Source: Pseudomonas rhizophila
GTDB taxonomy: Bacteria > Pseudomonadota > Gammaproteobacteria > Pseudomonadales > Pseudomonadaceae
DNA length: 64,000 nt
NCBI RefSeq assembly: GCF_003033885.1
Contig: NZ_CP024081.1
Location: 142,232-206,231, forward strand
Direction: 5' to 3'
Each line of letters opens with the position of its first letter. Position 1 is the first letter of the stretch. The position numbers were made by a program, and so were the translations under genes. Shown here piece by piece: positions 52,765 through 61,973 of the stretch. The notes under the pieces were generated by a model. That model made no database searches and was not told the DNA's origin. It worked only from the letters and a program-made list of their open reading frames with translations.

Positions 52765-53277
52765 ATGAAAAAAACACTCCCTTTAAGCCTGATCGCAGCC
52801 CTCGGTGAAAACCGTGTGATCGGCGTCGACAACAGCATGCCCTGGCACTTGCCGGGGGACTTTAAATACTTCAAGGCTACCACCTTGGGCAAGCCCATCA
52901 TCATGGGCCGCAAGACCTGGGACTCCCTGGGGCGGCCGCTGCCGGGGCGCTTGAACATCGTGGTCAGTCGTCAGCCTGGCCTCGTGCTGGAGGGCGCGGA
53001 AGTCTTTTCCACGCTGGAGGCAGCGGTGGAACGGGCCGAGGCGTGGGCGTTGCAGCAGGGTGTCGACGAACTGATGTTGATCGGCGGCGCCCAGCTGTAC
53101 GCCCAGGCCCTGGAGCAGGCGGACCGACTGTACCTGACCCGTGTGGCGCTGAGCCCGGACGGCGATGCCTGGTTTCCGGCGTTCGATTCGAACCAGTGGA
53201 AACAGGTGTCGAACCAGCCGAATCCGGCCGAGGGCGACAAGCCGGCCTACAGCTTTGAGGTGTGGGAAAAGCTGTAA
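52765..53277 (+). CDS. folA: Dihydrofolate reductase
   Basis: 170 residues. It reduces dihydrofolate to THF with NADPH and is the target of trimethoprim. Motifs: LIAALGENRVIGVDNSMPWHLPGDFKYFK (catalytic acid D in this region) and GKPIIMGRKTWDSLGRPLPGR (NADPH binding). ATG 52765 (MKKTLPLSL) fits family starts; the -10-like TATCCT at about 52752 suggests a very short leader. A REP pair follows the stop. Confidence 0.95.
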   Translation: MKKTLPLSLIAALGENRVIGVDNSMPWHLPGDFKYFKATTLGKPIIMGRKTWDSLGRPLPGRLNIVVSRQPGLVLEGAEVFSTLEAAVERAEAWALQQGVDELMLIGGAQLYAQALEQADRLYLTRVALSPDGDAWFPAFDSNQWKQVSNQPNPAEGDKPAYSFEVWEKL

Positions 53278-53281
53278 GCCA

Positions 53282-53370
53282 TGTGGGAGCAAAGCTTGCT
53301 CGCGATTCAGACGACGCGGCGCTTCAGTCGAACCGCATCCGTTCTTCGCGAGCAAGCTTTACTCCCACAA
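53282..53370. repeat. REP pair after folA, AAAGCTTGCT subtype
   Basis: TGTGGGAGCAAAGCTTGCTC at 53282 and inverted CGCGAGCAAGCTTTACTCCC ending at 53370. Confidence 0.85.
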
Positions 53371-53381
53371 GTATCGGGCAA

Positions 53382-54773
53382 TCAAGCCTGCACCAACTCC
53401 CCATGCTCCTCGGCATCCAGCAAAGCCTTGTCGGTCTGCTGCATCACCTGGCTGGTGATCGCCCCGGCAGTGATCGAACCGCTGACGTTCAACGCTGTGC
53501 GGCCCATGTCGATCAGTGGCTCGACGGAAATCAGCAGCGCCACCAGTGAAACCGGCAAGCCCATGGCCGGCAGCACGATTAGCGCGGCAAATGTCGCGCC
53601 TCCACCGACACCGGCCACCCCGGCCGAGCTCAAGGTCACGATCGCTACCAGCGTCGCGAGCCACACCGGATCCAGCGGGTTGATGCCCACGGTCGGCGCG
53701 ACCATCACCGCCAGCATGGCCGGGTAGAGGCCGGCGCAGCCGTTCTGGCCGATGGTGGCGCCGAACGACGCGCTGAAGCTGGCAATGGCCCGTGGAATGC
53801 CGAGGCGGCTGGTCTGGGCTTCGATACTCAGCGGGATGGTCGCGGCGCTGGAGCGGCTGGTGAAGGCGAAGGTCAGGACCGGCCATATCTTGCGGAAAAA
53901 GCGTAGCGGGTTGATCCCAGCGGCGGACACCAGCAGACCGTGAACCACGAACATCAGGCCCAGCCCCAGGTACGACACCACCACGAAACTGCCAAGCTTG
54001 ACGATGTCCTGGACGTTGGAGCCGGCCACCACTTTGGTCATCAGCGCCAGCACGCCGTACGGGGTCAGCTTCATCACCAGCCGCACCAGACGTGTCACCC
54101 AGCTTTGCAGGGTGTCGATGGCATTGATCACTTTCTGACCTTTTTCCACGTCATCCTTGAGCAATTGCAGTGCCGCGACACCCAGGAAGGCCGCGAATAT
54201 TACCACGCTGATGATCGAGGTCGGCTTGGCCCGGGCCAGGTCGGCAAAGGGGTTCTGCGGAACGAACGAGAGCAGCAACTGCGGGATATTCAGGTCTGCG
54301 ACCTTGCCGGCATAGTCGCTCTGGATCACCTGCAGGCGTGCGATTTCCTGGGTGCCGGCCACCAGGCCTTCGGCGGTGAGACCGAACAGGTTGGTCAGGC
54401 CGATACCGATAAGGGCGGCGATGGCGGTGGTGAACAGCAGTGTGCCGATGGTCAGGAAGCTGATCTTGCCCAGGGATGAGGCGTTATGCAGGCGCGCTAC
54501 CGCGCTGAGAATTGAAGCGAAGACCAGCGGAATCACGATCATTTGCAGCAACTGCACATAGCCGTTGCCCACCAGGTCAAACCAGCCGATCGAGGCTTTC
54601 AACACCGGGTTGCCGGCGCCGTAAATCGTGTGCAGGACGGTGCCGAACACCACGCCCAGCACCAATGCCAGCAGGACTTTTTTGGCCAGGCTCCAGGTGC
54701 TGTGACGGGTTTGCGCCAGACCAAACAGCAAGGCGAGGAACACCAGCAGATTGAGGATCAGCGGCAGATTCAT
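53382..54773 (-). CDS. tcyP: L-cystine/dicarboxylate-type symporter
   Basis: 463 residues, the same length as E. coli YdjN/TcyP. About eight helices plus re-entrant loops of the DAACS fold; the family signature [17 protein letters not shown] and the substrate-gate region [17 protein letters not shown] are present. It imports L-cystine, perhaps with related sulfur compounds, driven by Na+ or H+. The frame could start at TTG 54776, but ATG 54773 with a CGGAG site gives the homologous MNLPL start. No neighbour in this block is sulfur-related. Confidence 0.92.
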   Translation of the reverse strand: MNLPLILNLLVFLALLFGLAQTRHSTWSLAKKVLLALVLGVVFGTVLHTIYGAGNPVLKASIGWFDLVGNGYVQLLQMIVIPLVFASILSAVARLHNASSLGKISFLTIGTLLFTTAIAALIGIGLTNLFGLTAEGLVAGTQEIARLQVIQSDYAGKVADLNIPQLLLSFVPQNPFADLARAKPTSIISVVIFAAFLGVAALQLLKDDVEKGQKVINAIDTLQSWVTRLVRLVMKLTPYGVLALMTKVVAGSNVQDIVKLGSFVVVSYLGLGLMFVVHGLLVSAAGINPLRFFRKIWPVLTFAFTSRSSAATIPLSIEAQTSRLGIPRAIASFSASFGATIGQNGCAGLYPAMLAVMVAPTVGINPLDPVWLATLVAIVTLSSAGVAGVGGGATFAALIVLPAMGLPVSLVALLISVEPLIDMGRTALNVSGSITAGAITSQVMQQTDKALLDAEEHGELVQA

Positions 54774-55016
54774 CAAAAAAACTCCGATAGGACTTGTGCC
54801 AGTCGCCTGAAGCCGCGACTGCGAGGCGGGAAGCCTAACAGCCTGATATCTAATGAATTAATAATAAAAAGGTATGTAGATTGTCGTTTATGGAATAAGG
54901 CAATGACGTTTATGGGCATGCCGCTGGCGGTATCAAGACGCAAGCGGTCGCGGGCAGGAGAGAAACGTCATGAGCATTTGTTAGCGTCGAGTTCTTTGAA
55001 CCTTGGAGAAACGCCG

Positions 55017-56072
55017 ATGAAGCTTGCACCTCACCTTCTCGTTGTCGCCATGGGCCTGGGCCTCGTTGGCCAGGCGCTCGCCACTGAGCTCAAGCACTGG
55101 CCAGCGGAACAGGCCAAGGCGCTGGACGCGATGATCGCGGCCAACGCCAACAAAGGTAACTACGCGGTGTTCGACATGGACAACACCAGTTACCGCTACG
55201 ACCTGGAAGAGTCGTTGCTGCCGTTCATGGAGAACAAGGGCCTCATCACCCGCGAAACCCTCGACCCATCTCTGAAGCTGATGCCGTTCAAAGACACGGC
55301 CGAACACAAGGAAAGCCTGTTCAGCTACTACTACCGTTTGTGCGAAGTGGACGACATGGTCTGCTACCCCTGGGTCGCCCAGGTGTTTTCCGGCTTTACC
55401 CTCAAAGAACTCAAAGGCTACGTCGACGAATTGATGGCTTCTGGCAAGCCGGTCCCGACCACGTATTACGACGGCGACAAGGTGGTCAACTACAACGTCA
55501 ACCCGCCGAAGATTTTCACCGGTCAGGTCGAGCTGTACAACAAACTGATGGAAAACGGCATCGAGGTCTATGTCATGACCGCGGCTTCGGAAGAATTGGT
55601 GCGCATGGTCGCCGCCGATCCGAAGTACGGCTACAACCTCAAGCCGCAGAACATCATCGGCGTGACCACGTTGCTCAAGGATCGCAAGACCGGCGAACTG
55701 ACCACCGCCCGCAAGCAGATCAGCAATGGCAAATATGACGAGAAGGCCAACCTGAGCCTTGAGTACACACCGTATCTGTGGACTCCGGCGACCTGGATGG
55801 CCGGCAAGCACGCGGCAATCCTGACGTACATCGACGAATGGAAAAAACCGGTGCTTGTGGCTGGCGACACCCCCAGCAGCGACGGCTACATGCTGTTCCA
55901 CGATGTGAACGTGGCCAAGGGCGGCATTCACCTGTGGGTCAACCGCAAGGACAAGTACATGGACCAGATCAACGGCATGATGGCCAAGCACGCCGCGGCC
56001 CAGGCCAAGGAAGGGCTGCCAGTGACGGCGGACAAGAACTGGGTGATCGTCAAGCCGGAAGATATCCAGTAA
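55017..56072 (+). CDS. pchP: Phosphorylcholine phosphatase, HAD superfamily
   Basis: 351 residues. Signal peptide MKLAPHLLVVAMGLGLVGQALA, then a HAD phosphatase. The nucleophile motif is D53-M-D55-N-T57 in AVFDMDNTSYRYDLEESLLPF; removing the 22-residue signal gives D31 and D33, the numbering I recall for P. aeruginosa PchP. Later motifs VYVMTAASEE, and GDTPSSDG, are HAD motifs II and IV. It releases choline from phosphorylcholine in the periplasm. ATG 55017 follows TTGGAG. Confidence 0.93.
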   Translation: MKLAPHLLVVAMGLGLVGQALATELKHWPAEQAKALDAMIAANANKGNYAVFDMDNTSYRYDLEESLLPFMENKGLITRETLDPSLKLMPFKDTAEHKESLFSYYYRLCEVDDMVCYPWVAQVFSGFTLKELKGYVDELMASGKPVPTTYYDGDKVVNYNVNPPKIFTGQVELYNKLMENGIEVYVMTAASEELVRMVAADPKYGYNLKPQNIIGVTTLLKDRKTGELTTARKQISNGKYDEKANLSLEYTPYLWTPATWMAGKHAAILTYIDEWKKPVLVAGDTPSSDGYMLFHDVNVAKGGIHLWVNRKDKYMDQINGMMAKHAAAQAKEGLPVTADKNWVIVKPEDIQ

Positions 56073-56076
56073 ACCC

Positions 56077-56163
56077 TGTGGGAGCGAGCCTGCTCGCGAT
56101 GACGGCGGCACATTCAACATCGATTCCGACTGACACACCGCCTTCGCAAGCAGGCTCGCACAG
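56077..56163. repeat. Degenerate REP pair after pchP
   Basis: CTGTGGGAGCGAGCCTGCTC (56077) is intact, but the inverted copy (TTCGCAAGCAGGCTCGCACA) has lost the middle, suggesting decay. Confidence 0.7.
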
Positions 56164-56190
56164 TTGATCACCGATGGTTTGTTTCACTGC

Positions 56191-56225
56191 AAAAAAATGC
56201 CCCACCTTGAGTGGGGCATTTTTAT
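56191..56225 (-). terminator. Bidirectional terminator between pchP and ilvD
   Basis: AATGCCCCACTCAAGGTGGGGCATT forms a 9-10-bp stem with T-runs on both sides: the minus strand ends ilvD and the plus strand ends pchP. Confidence 0.9.
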
Positions 56226-56241
56226 TGCTGTTTATGGACGC

Positions 56242-58083
56242 TTACAACCCGTCGAGCATCGCCTTGTTACGCACCGCGCCCTTGTCGGCGCTGGTGGCGA
56301 GCAGGGCATAGGCCTTGAGGGCGGTGGTGACTTTGCGCGGACGCACTTCCACCGGCTTCCAGCCTTTGTTGTCCTGTTCAACACGGCGTCCGGCCAGTTC
56401 TTCATCGCTGATCAGCAGGTTGATCGAGCGGTTCGGAATGTCGATCAGGACTTTGTCGCCGTCGCGCACCAGGCCGATGGCACCGCCAGCAGCGGCTTCC
56501 GGTGAAGCGTGGCCGATGGACAGGCCCGAGGTGCCGCCGGAGAAACGGCCATCGGTCAGCAGTGCGCAGTCTTTGCCCAGTCCTTTGGACTTCAGGTAGG
56601 ACGTGGGGTAAAGCATTTCCTGCATGCCCGGACCACCTTTTGGCCCTTCGTAGCGGATGATCACGATATCGCCGGCCTTCACTTCGTCGGCGAGGATCCC
56701 GCGCACGGCGCTATCCTGGCTTTCGAAAATCTTGGCGTTGCCTTCGAACACATGGATCGATTCGTCGACGCCGGCGGTTTTCACCACGCAGCCATCCAGA
56801 GCGATGTTGCCGTACAGCACAGCCAGGCCACCTTCTTTGGAGTACGCGTGCTCGACGCTGCGGATGCAGCCGTTTTCACGGTCATCGTCCAGGGTTTCCC
56901 AACGAGTCGATTGGCTGAACGCCGTTTGCGTTGGAATACCTGCCGGGCCGGCCTTGAAGAAATGATGCACGGCTTCGTCGGTGGTTTGGGTGATGTCCCA
57001 CTTGGCGATGGCCTCGGCCATGGTTTTGCTGTGTACGGTCGGCAGGTCGGTGTGCAACAGGCCACCACGGGCCAGGGAGCCGAGGATGCTGAAGATCCCG
57101 CCAGCGCGGTGCACGTCTTCCATGTGGTACTTCTGGATGTTCGGCGCGACCTTGCACAGCTGCGGCACGTGACGGGACAGACGGTCGATGTCGCGCAGGT
57201 CGAAATCGATCTCGGCTTCCTGGGCGGCGGCCAGCAAATGCAGGATGGTGTTGGTGGAGCCGCCCATGGCGATGTCCAGGGTCATGGCGTTTTCGAACGC
57301 CTTGAAGTTGGCGATGTTGCGCGGCAGCACCGACTCGTCATCCTCGCCGTAGTAACGCTTGCACAGCTCGACGATGGTCCGGCCGGCCTGCAGGAACAGC
57401 TGTTCGCGATCGCTGTGGGTGGCGAGGGTCGAACCGTTGCCCGGCAGGGCCAGGCCAAGGGCTTCGGTCAGGCAGTTCATCGAGTTGGCGGTGAACATGC
57501 CGGAGCACGAACCGCAGGTCGGACAGGCGCTGCGCTCATACTCCGCGACCTTCTCATCGGAAGCGCTGGAGTCGGCGGCGATCACCATGGCGTCCACCAG
57601 GTCAAGGCCATGGCTGGCGAGCTTGGTCTTGCCGGCTTCCATCGGACCGCCGGAAACGAAGATCACCGGGATGTTCAGGCGCAAGGCCGCCATGAGCATG
57701 CCGGGGGTGATCTTGTCGCAGTTGGAAATGCACACGATGGCGTCGGCGCAATGGGCATTGACCATGTATTCGACGGAGTCGGCGATGATCTCGCGACTGG
57801 GCAGCGAATAAAGCATGCCGTCGTGGCCCATGGCGATACCGTCATCCACGGCAATGGTGTTGAACTCTTTGGCTACGCCACCCGCGCGTTCGATTTCCCG
57901 GGCAACCAGTTGACCCAGGTCCTTGAGGTGAACATGGCCTGGCACGAACTGGGTGAAGGAGTTGGCAATGGCGATGATCGGCTTCTTGAAGTCGTCATCC
58001 TTCATCCCCGTGGCGCGCCACAATGCACGGGCGCCGGCCATGTTGCGGCCATGGGTGGATGTTTTCGAGCGGTAATCAGGCAT
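56242..58083 (-). CDS. ilvD: Dihydroxy-acid dehydratase
   Basis: 613 residues. Iron-sulfur enzyme of valine, leucine and isoleucine synthesis that dehydrates 2,3-dihydroxy acids. Iron-sulfur and substrate motifs are [16 protein letters not shown] and [21 protein letters not shown]; the [18 protein letters not shown] segment and C-terminal [16 protein letters not shown] motif are complete. ATG 58083 follows a GGAG site; the frame extends to 58158. It is followed by a bidirectional terminator. Confidence 0.97.
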   Translation of the reverse strand: MPDYRSKTSTHGRNMAGARALWRATGMKDDDFKKPIIAIANSFTQFVPGHVHLKDLGQLVAREIERAGGVAKEFNTIAVDDGIAMGHDGMLYSLPSREIIADSVEYMVNAHCADAIVCISNCDKITPGMLMAALRLNIPVIFVSGGPMEAGKTKLASHGLDLVDAMVIAADSSASDEKVAEYERSACPTCGSCSGMFTANSMNCLTEALGLALPGNGSTLATHSDREQLFLQAGRTIVELCKRYYGEDDESVLPRNIANFKAFENAMTLDIAMGGSTNTILHLLAAAQEAEIDFDLRDIDRLSRHVPQLCKVAPNIQKYHMEDVHRAGGIFSILGSLARGGLLHTDLPTVHSKTMAEAIAKWDITQTTDEAVHHFFKAGPAGIPTQTAFSQSTRWETLDDDRENGCIRSVEHAYSKEGGLAVLYGNIALDGCVVKTAGVDESIHVFEGNAKIFESQDSAVRGILADEVKAGDIVIIRYEGPKGGPGMQEMLYPTSYLKSKGLGKDCALLTDGRFSGGTSGLSIGHASPEAAAGGAIGLVRDGDKVLIDIPNRSINLLISDEELAGRRVEQDNKGWKPVEVRPRKVTTALKAYALLATSADKGAVRNKAMLDGL

Positions 58084-58350
58084 GGAGCACTCCGGGCGGC
58101 AAATCAGGTACGTATCAGGTATCAATGGGAAGTGAGCTTCTGTTGACGTCTGGAACACCCGGGTTTGGCCGTGTGTCCGGAAGTGGCCGATGACTTTGCA
58201 GGATCGCTGCGCGCCTCAGCATGAGCTCATAAACCCGCCGGGGATGAATGGCGATGAATGTCGCGATTCTACACCCCTGGCGTCAGGATGAAATGACGCA
58301 AAGCGCTGATCGGGTACCAATGTCGCGCTCGGGATGACGACCGGCGATGT

Positions 58351-59553
58351 TCAACCCGTCAACAGCGTCCTGTGACGATGCCGGAGCAGGCCATTGAGTG
58401 TCAGCCCCAGGAGGCTGAGCAACATCAGGCATAGAGCCAGGGTGGTTTGCAGGTCCAGCGGAGTGAGGCTGAGCGCAGCGCTGGTCAAACCGCCGACAAT
58501 GAAGATCAGCACGCTGCCCGCCGAGGCCGATGTACCGGCTTGCTCGGGGAAGATATTCATTGCCCGGGTGTGGGCCGCCGCACGAGCAATGGTCGTTCCG
58601 GCGGTGCACACGATCATGGGCAGTAGCAGCGTGGTGACCGACAAGCCCAGATGGCTGGAGAGCCCAAGCATCAACACTCCCGCCGTCAGGATCAGGCACA
58701 GCCCCGTGAGGATTTGCGTCTGTGGGTCGATCCGATTGCTCAGCACGGTCGCGACCGCTCCACCGCCGATATAGGCCAGCCCGTAGCCCAGCAACGTCAG
58801 CGAAAATGCCTGCGGCGACAGTTGTAGCTGGTCAATGAAAACCAGCGGTGAGATGACGATGAACGAGAAATGGCAGGAGAAAGCCAATGCTGACGTCAGC
58901 CAGTAGGCCATGAAGTTGAAGTCACTGCATACCGTCCGGTAGGACGCGATGAAGTCCGGGCGCCTGGGTTGGCTATCCGCTGGCAAAGGCTTGAGTAGAA
59001 GACTGGCGCTCAAGAACACACTGACAGCCAGGGCAATGAATACCAGGAAGCTGCCGCGCCAGCCCATCCAGCTTTGCAGTCCGGTGCCGGCCAAGGGCGA
59101 AACGGAAATGAAAATGCCGCCGCAGGTGACCAGGAAAATCCGTAATCGCTGCTGCTCCTGACCTGTAAACAGGTCCTGGATCAGTGCCTGAGAGAGCACG
59201 AAACAACCGCATCCCACGGCTTGGATGACCCGGAAAAGCAGGAAGGACCAGTAGTCATTGGCCACGACGCACCCGGTCGCGCCAATGGCCGAGACGATGA
59301 TCCCGATCAGCAACAGGTTCTTTCGTCCCATGGCGTCGGAAAGCGGGCCGACCAGCAGTTGGGACATTGCGATCCCCACTGCGAACAGGCTGACAGACAG
59401 GGCAATATCGGGCGATGGACGCTCAAAGTGTTCGGACAGCGCCGGAAACGAAGGCAGCACCACATCGATGGGGAATACGCCGAGCAAGGTCAGCATCAAC
59501 AATAAGCCGACAGTGGCCGTTTTGCGTGTGGCGAGATCATGAGTGTCAGCCAT
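58351..59553 (-). CDS. MFS transporter of the Bcr/CflA family
   Basis: 400 residues with about twelve membrane helices. Family motifs: FPIDVVLPSFPALSEHFERP at the N-terminus and LLVGPLSDAMGRKNLLL, the MFS loop 2-3 motif. Bcr/CflA proteins are drug or metabolite exporters. ATG 59553 (MADTHDLATRK) overlaps the 3' end of the AurF-like gene by 8 bp, so it is the last gene of the accessory operon and probably exports its product. The frame extends to 59691. Confidence 0.92.
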   Translation of the reverse strand: MADTHDLATRKTATVGLLLMLTLLGVFPIDVVLPSFPALSEHFERPSPDIALSVSLFAVGIAMSQLLVGPLSDAMGRKNLLLIGIIVSAIGATGCVVANDYWSFLLFRVIQAVGCGCFVLSQALIQDLFTGQEQQRLRIFLVTCGGIFISVSPLAGTGLQSWMGWRGSFLVFIALAVSVFLSASLLLKPLPADSQPRRPDFIASYRTVCSDFNFMAYWLTSALAFSCHFSFIVISPLVFIDQLQLSPQAFSLTLLGYGLAYIGGGAVATVLSNRIDPQTQILTGLCLILTAGVLMLGLSSHLGLSVTTLLLPMIVCTAGTTIARAAAHTRAMNIFPEQAGTSASAGSVLIFIVGGLTSAALSLTPLDLQTTLALCLMLLSLLGLTLNGLLRHRHRTLLTG

Positions 59554-60490
59554 CGAGAAACCCCGCCTGGAAGAACCTCTGCCGATTGGGGCCGTCTTCG
59601 AAGAAACCTGCCTGCTGCATGGCTGTGAAGGTCGAGACTGCCCCCGAGCGAACTCGCTGGGCGTGAGCGTCCGGTTGCAGGAGGTTTGCAACGATCTTCA
59701 ACGCGTCCTGTTCGTCAAAGCCGACGCTGGCGAGGCTGCGCGTTAACCAAGGGATGTCGGGCTCGAAGTAAAGGCCGATGATGTCCAGCAGCAGCTTTGC
59801 GGCCAGAGCACGCTGGTCAGGGGCCAGGGCGGACCACAGATACTGGAACACCTCGCTGAAATAGCGACTATGGCGTGCCTCGTCCTCGAGATGATCCCTG
59901 AGCATCTGGTAAACCGTGGAGACCAAGGTCTCGCGGGTAATGGACAGCAGCTCCTTGGCGATGATCGTTTCGGAAACGAACCCCAGCAGAAACCACGCCA
60001 GAGGGCGATCCGGGGGGCTTGTGGCTTCGATCACGCCCACCAGGCGGTCGATGCGCCTGGGGAGCGAGCGGTCGCGGATGTCGTACAGGGCGACGATCTG
60101 TTCGGCCACTTCATTGGAAAACAGTGCGTGGTAACCCTCGTCGGTGTAGAGCTGCAGGGCGGCGGTTTTCATCTGGCTGGGGATGGGTACGCTCAGTTCG
60201 CCATGGACGATGGTTTCCACTGCGCGATTGACCACCCGGTGTTCGAGCAAGGTGGTGTAGTCGAGGAAGTACACCAGGTGATTGGCCGCCAGGCGTTGGG
60301 CAATGGCGCGCCCCGCCTTATTGATCAGCGGATGTTCGATATAGGGTATGAAGGCTGGCGCAAACCAGTCCCGACTGGCGAGTTGATGCTCCAGATCGTC
60401 GGGTAGGCGGTAGTGGTTTTTGCGCACGCGCACCGCAGCTTTGTTATCCCAGTCGCCCAAGGTGTAGCGCGGCCTCTGAGTGAAGGTCAT
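59546..60490 (-). CDS. AurF-like diiron N-oxygenase
   Basis: 314 residues, related to p-aminobenzoate N-oxygenase AurF (PF11583). All seven diiron ligands of AurF can be placed by spacing: E83 (LLEHRVV), E118 and H121 (TDEGYH), E174 (VSETI), H200, E204 and H207 (DHLEDEARH). AurF enzymes oxidise amino groups to hydroxylamine, nitroso or nitro. ATG 60490 (MTFTQRPRYTLGDW) overlaps the stop of the flavin oxidase by 4 bp and fits the family. The substrate here is unknown; because of the operon, a peptide-derived amine is plausible. Confidence 0.9.
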   Translation of the reverse strand: MTFTQRPRYTLGDWDNKAAVRVRKNHYRLPDDLEHQLASRDWFAPAFIPYIEHPLINKAGRAIAQRLAANHLVYFLDYTTLLEHRVVNRAVETIVHGELSVPIPSQMKTAALQLYTDEGYHALFSNEVAEQIVALYDIRDRSLPRRIDRLVGVIEATSPPDRPLAWFLLGFVSETIIAKELLSITRETLVSTVYQMLRDHLEDEARHSRYFSEVFQYLWSALAPDQRALAAKLLLDIIGLYFEPDIPWLTRSLASVGFDEQDALKIVANLLQPDAHAQRVRSGAVSTFTAMQQAGFFEDGPNRQRFFQAGFLDG

Positions 60491-61569
60491 GATGCAGAGT
60501 CCTGGCCATTGACCAGCGCCATCAGCGCCTGGCAGTGGACCTGCCCATCGCCATGACCGCAACCGACAAAAAACAACGGCTGTTCGGGAGTGTCTTCAAG
60601 GTCAAGCAGCCGTTCTACCTGACGGTCGCTCAATGCCCCGGTCAGCCAGGTCTTGAGGCCCAGCGCAGTCGCCACCATCAAAAAGGTCTGGGACACGTGG
60701 CCCGTTTCGACAAACGCCATTCGATAGGCGCGCGAGTGTTCGTACTTCCACCAGAGCTTGTCGAAGCGCGAAGTGATGAATAGCCCGAATGGCAACGGAT
60801 TGATGAAGTGCTGTCCGGCTAACAATTGGCCCAGGGGTTCATCCGGAAGTGATCGGATCAGGCTCAAGGCATGTTCGGCCGGGTGGTAGGCGTAGATTCC
60901 CGGTTCCAGCCCGGCCACGTGACGCACGTACAGGTAACCTTCGCAGGCATTCAGGCCGCCGCCCGAGGGGCTACTGCGTCGCGCGCCCAGCGTTTCGGGA
61001 TGACCGGTCTCGTGAGCAAAAGGGCGCTCGTTCAGGTAACCCAGGGTCAGGTAGAGGAGGGTGCTGACCTGCTCGATTGAAATGGCTCGTTCGCTGAATG
61101 AGCGAGAGGTGCTTCGACTGACAAGCGTCTGCCCCAGCGAAACGTCCTCGATGTCGACCAGGGAGCAGGGCGTCAAGGCAATCAGGTCAACCGGGCACGG
61201 TTTTATGCGGCAGGCCGGCGGCGGTGATGATAGAACCTCTTGGCAATGCTGCAGGTACAGGGTTGCCCATTCCTCGACATTTTGGGGAACACTTTCGCAA
61301 GGAATATTTTTTGTGCCGATATGAAATATTCTGGATAACTCGTCCCATCGCCATTCGAGGGCTTCCTTGGGTTCTGCAGTCAATATGCCGGCATTCAGGA
61401 ATTCAATGTCGATGGGGTTGCAAGTGTCGAAGTGTGAAGGGTTGTGAATAAGTTGTGCCAGTCGCGTTGAATAATGCAGATCGAGCTCGAACTGAGTGTG
61501 CTGCTCATAGTTCCATACAATCTGGTGCGGCGGGCGCGCAAGTATGAAAACGCACGGATTTATATGCAT
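60487..61569 (-). CDS. SagB/ThcOx-type FMN-dependent oxidase (azoline oxidase-like)
   Basis: 360 residues. The N-terminal 140 residues form a variable domain, and the C-terminal part is a nitroreductase-fold dehydrogenase with SRSTSRSFSERAISIEQVSTLL, RRSSPSGGGLNACEGYLYV, AGLEPGIYAYHPAEHAL and the Lys-Tyr pair K275-Y276 (LWWKYEHSRAYR), known in McbC/SagB azoline dehydrogenases as catalytic. It begins MHINPCVFIL at ATG 61569; the ribosome site is weak (GGAAA), so translation may depend on the upstream peptide gene 74 bp away. These enzymes usually oxidise azolines in ribosomal peptides. Confidence 0.9.
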   Translation of the reverse strand: MHINPCVFILARPPHQIVWNYEQHTQFELDLHYSTRLAQLIHNPSHFDTCNPIDIEFLNAGILTAEPKEALEWRWDELSRIFHIGTKNIPCESVPQNVEEWATLYLQHCQEVLSSPPPACRIKPCPVDLIALTPCSLVDIEDVSLGQTLVSRSTSRSFSERAISIEQVSTLLYLTLGYLNERPFAHETGHPETLGARRSSPSGGGLNACEGYLYVRHVAGLEPGIYAYHPAEHALSLIRSLPDEPLGQLLAGQHFINPLPFGLFITSRFDKLWWKYEHSRAYRMAFVETGHVSQTFLMVATALGLKTWLTGALSDRQVERLLDLEDTPEQPLFFVGCGHGDGQVHCQALMALVNGQDSAS

Positions 61570-61643
61570 TAAGGTTTTCCGCTGAGGGGGCGAGCATGGA
61601 TGGGCTGAGGCGCCGGCACTCCTCAGCTCCACCCTTTACTTAC

Positions 61644-61715
61644 TTAGCGGCCTGTTGGAACAATCAGGCCGGCCAGGTTTGCGATCTTGTTAGCTTCCAG
61701 ATTGATTGCTTTCAT
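61644..61715 (-). CDS. 23-residue candidate precursor peptide of the SagB/AurF operon
   Basis: An ATG at 61715 follows AAGGAG with 7-nt spacing (61723-61728) and opens a 23-codon frame, stop TAA at 61644-61646. The peptide starts MKAINLEAN and ends GLIVPTGR: charged N-terminal part, small/hydrophobic middle, and a Pro-Thr-Gly-Arg tail. It has no Cys or Ser and one Thr (T21). A promoter lies 81 bp upstream and the SagB-like gene follows after 74 bp on the same strand. It resembles short RiPP precursors such as PqqA in size. It could instead be a regulatory leader peptide. No homologue recognised. Confidence 0.65.
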   Translation of the reverse strand: MKAINLEANKIANLAGLIVPTGR

Positions 61716-61773
61716 GATACAGCTCCTTTTTTGAATAAGAGGTTTGAATAAATGTTGTTTTTTTCGAGGGTCA

Positions 61774-61788
61774 TCACTTGCGAAGTGA
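61774..61788 (-). promoter_or_regulatory. 5' hairpin of the accessory operon transcript
   Basis: TCACTT-CGC-AAGTGA forms a 6-bp stem with a 3-base loop placed at the predicted 5' end of the mRNA (start near 61789). Such a 5' hairpin can protect an mRNA from decay. Confidence 0.45.
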
Positions 61789-61795
61789 CAGTTCA

Positions 61796-61823
61796 ATCAT
61801 AGTTTTTAATGAGTGCTTGGCAA
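61796..61823 (-). promoter_or_regulatory. Sigma70 promoter of the accessory operon
   Basis: -35 TTGCCA (61818-61823) and -10 TATGAT (61796-61801) with a 16-bp spacer, in an AT-rich stretch; the predicted start is near 61789, about 73 nt before the peptide ATG. Confidence 0.7.
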
Positions 61824-61926
61824 GCGGATATTGAGTAGGAAAGTTCCAGTAATAATGTGGGATGACTCATACAAAAAGTTATTTTGTAGGCTTTTGCTTA
61901 AGCGCTCGGTAACTTTTCACACGTGC

Positions 61927-61954
61927 AAAAAAAACGCAGCCAGGGCTGCGTTTA
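61927..61954 (-). terminator. Intrinsic terminator of rlmI
   Basis: On the minus strand AAACGCAGCCCTGGCTGCGTTT forms a 9-10-bp stem followed by eight T, 20 bp after the rlmI stop. It insulates the accessory operon promoter from rlmI. Confidence 0.92.
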
Positions 61955-61973
61955 ATAAGGGTCAGCAAATGAT

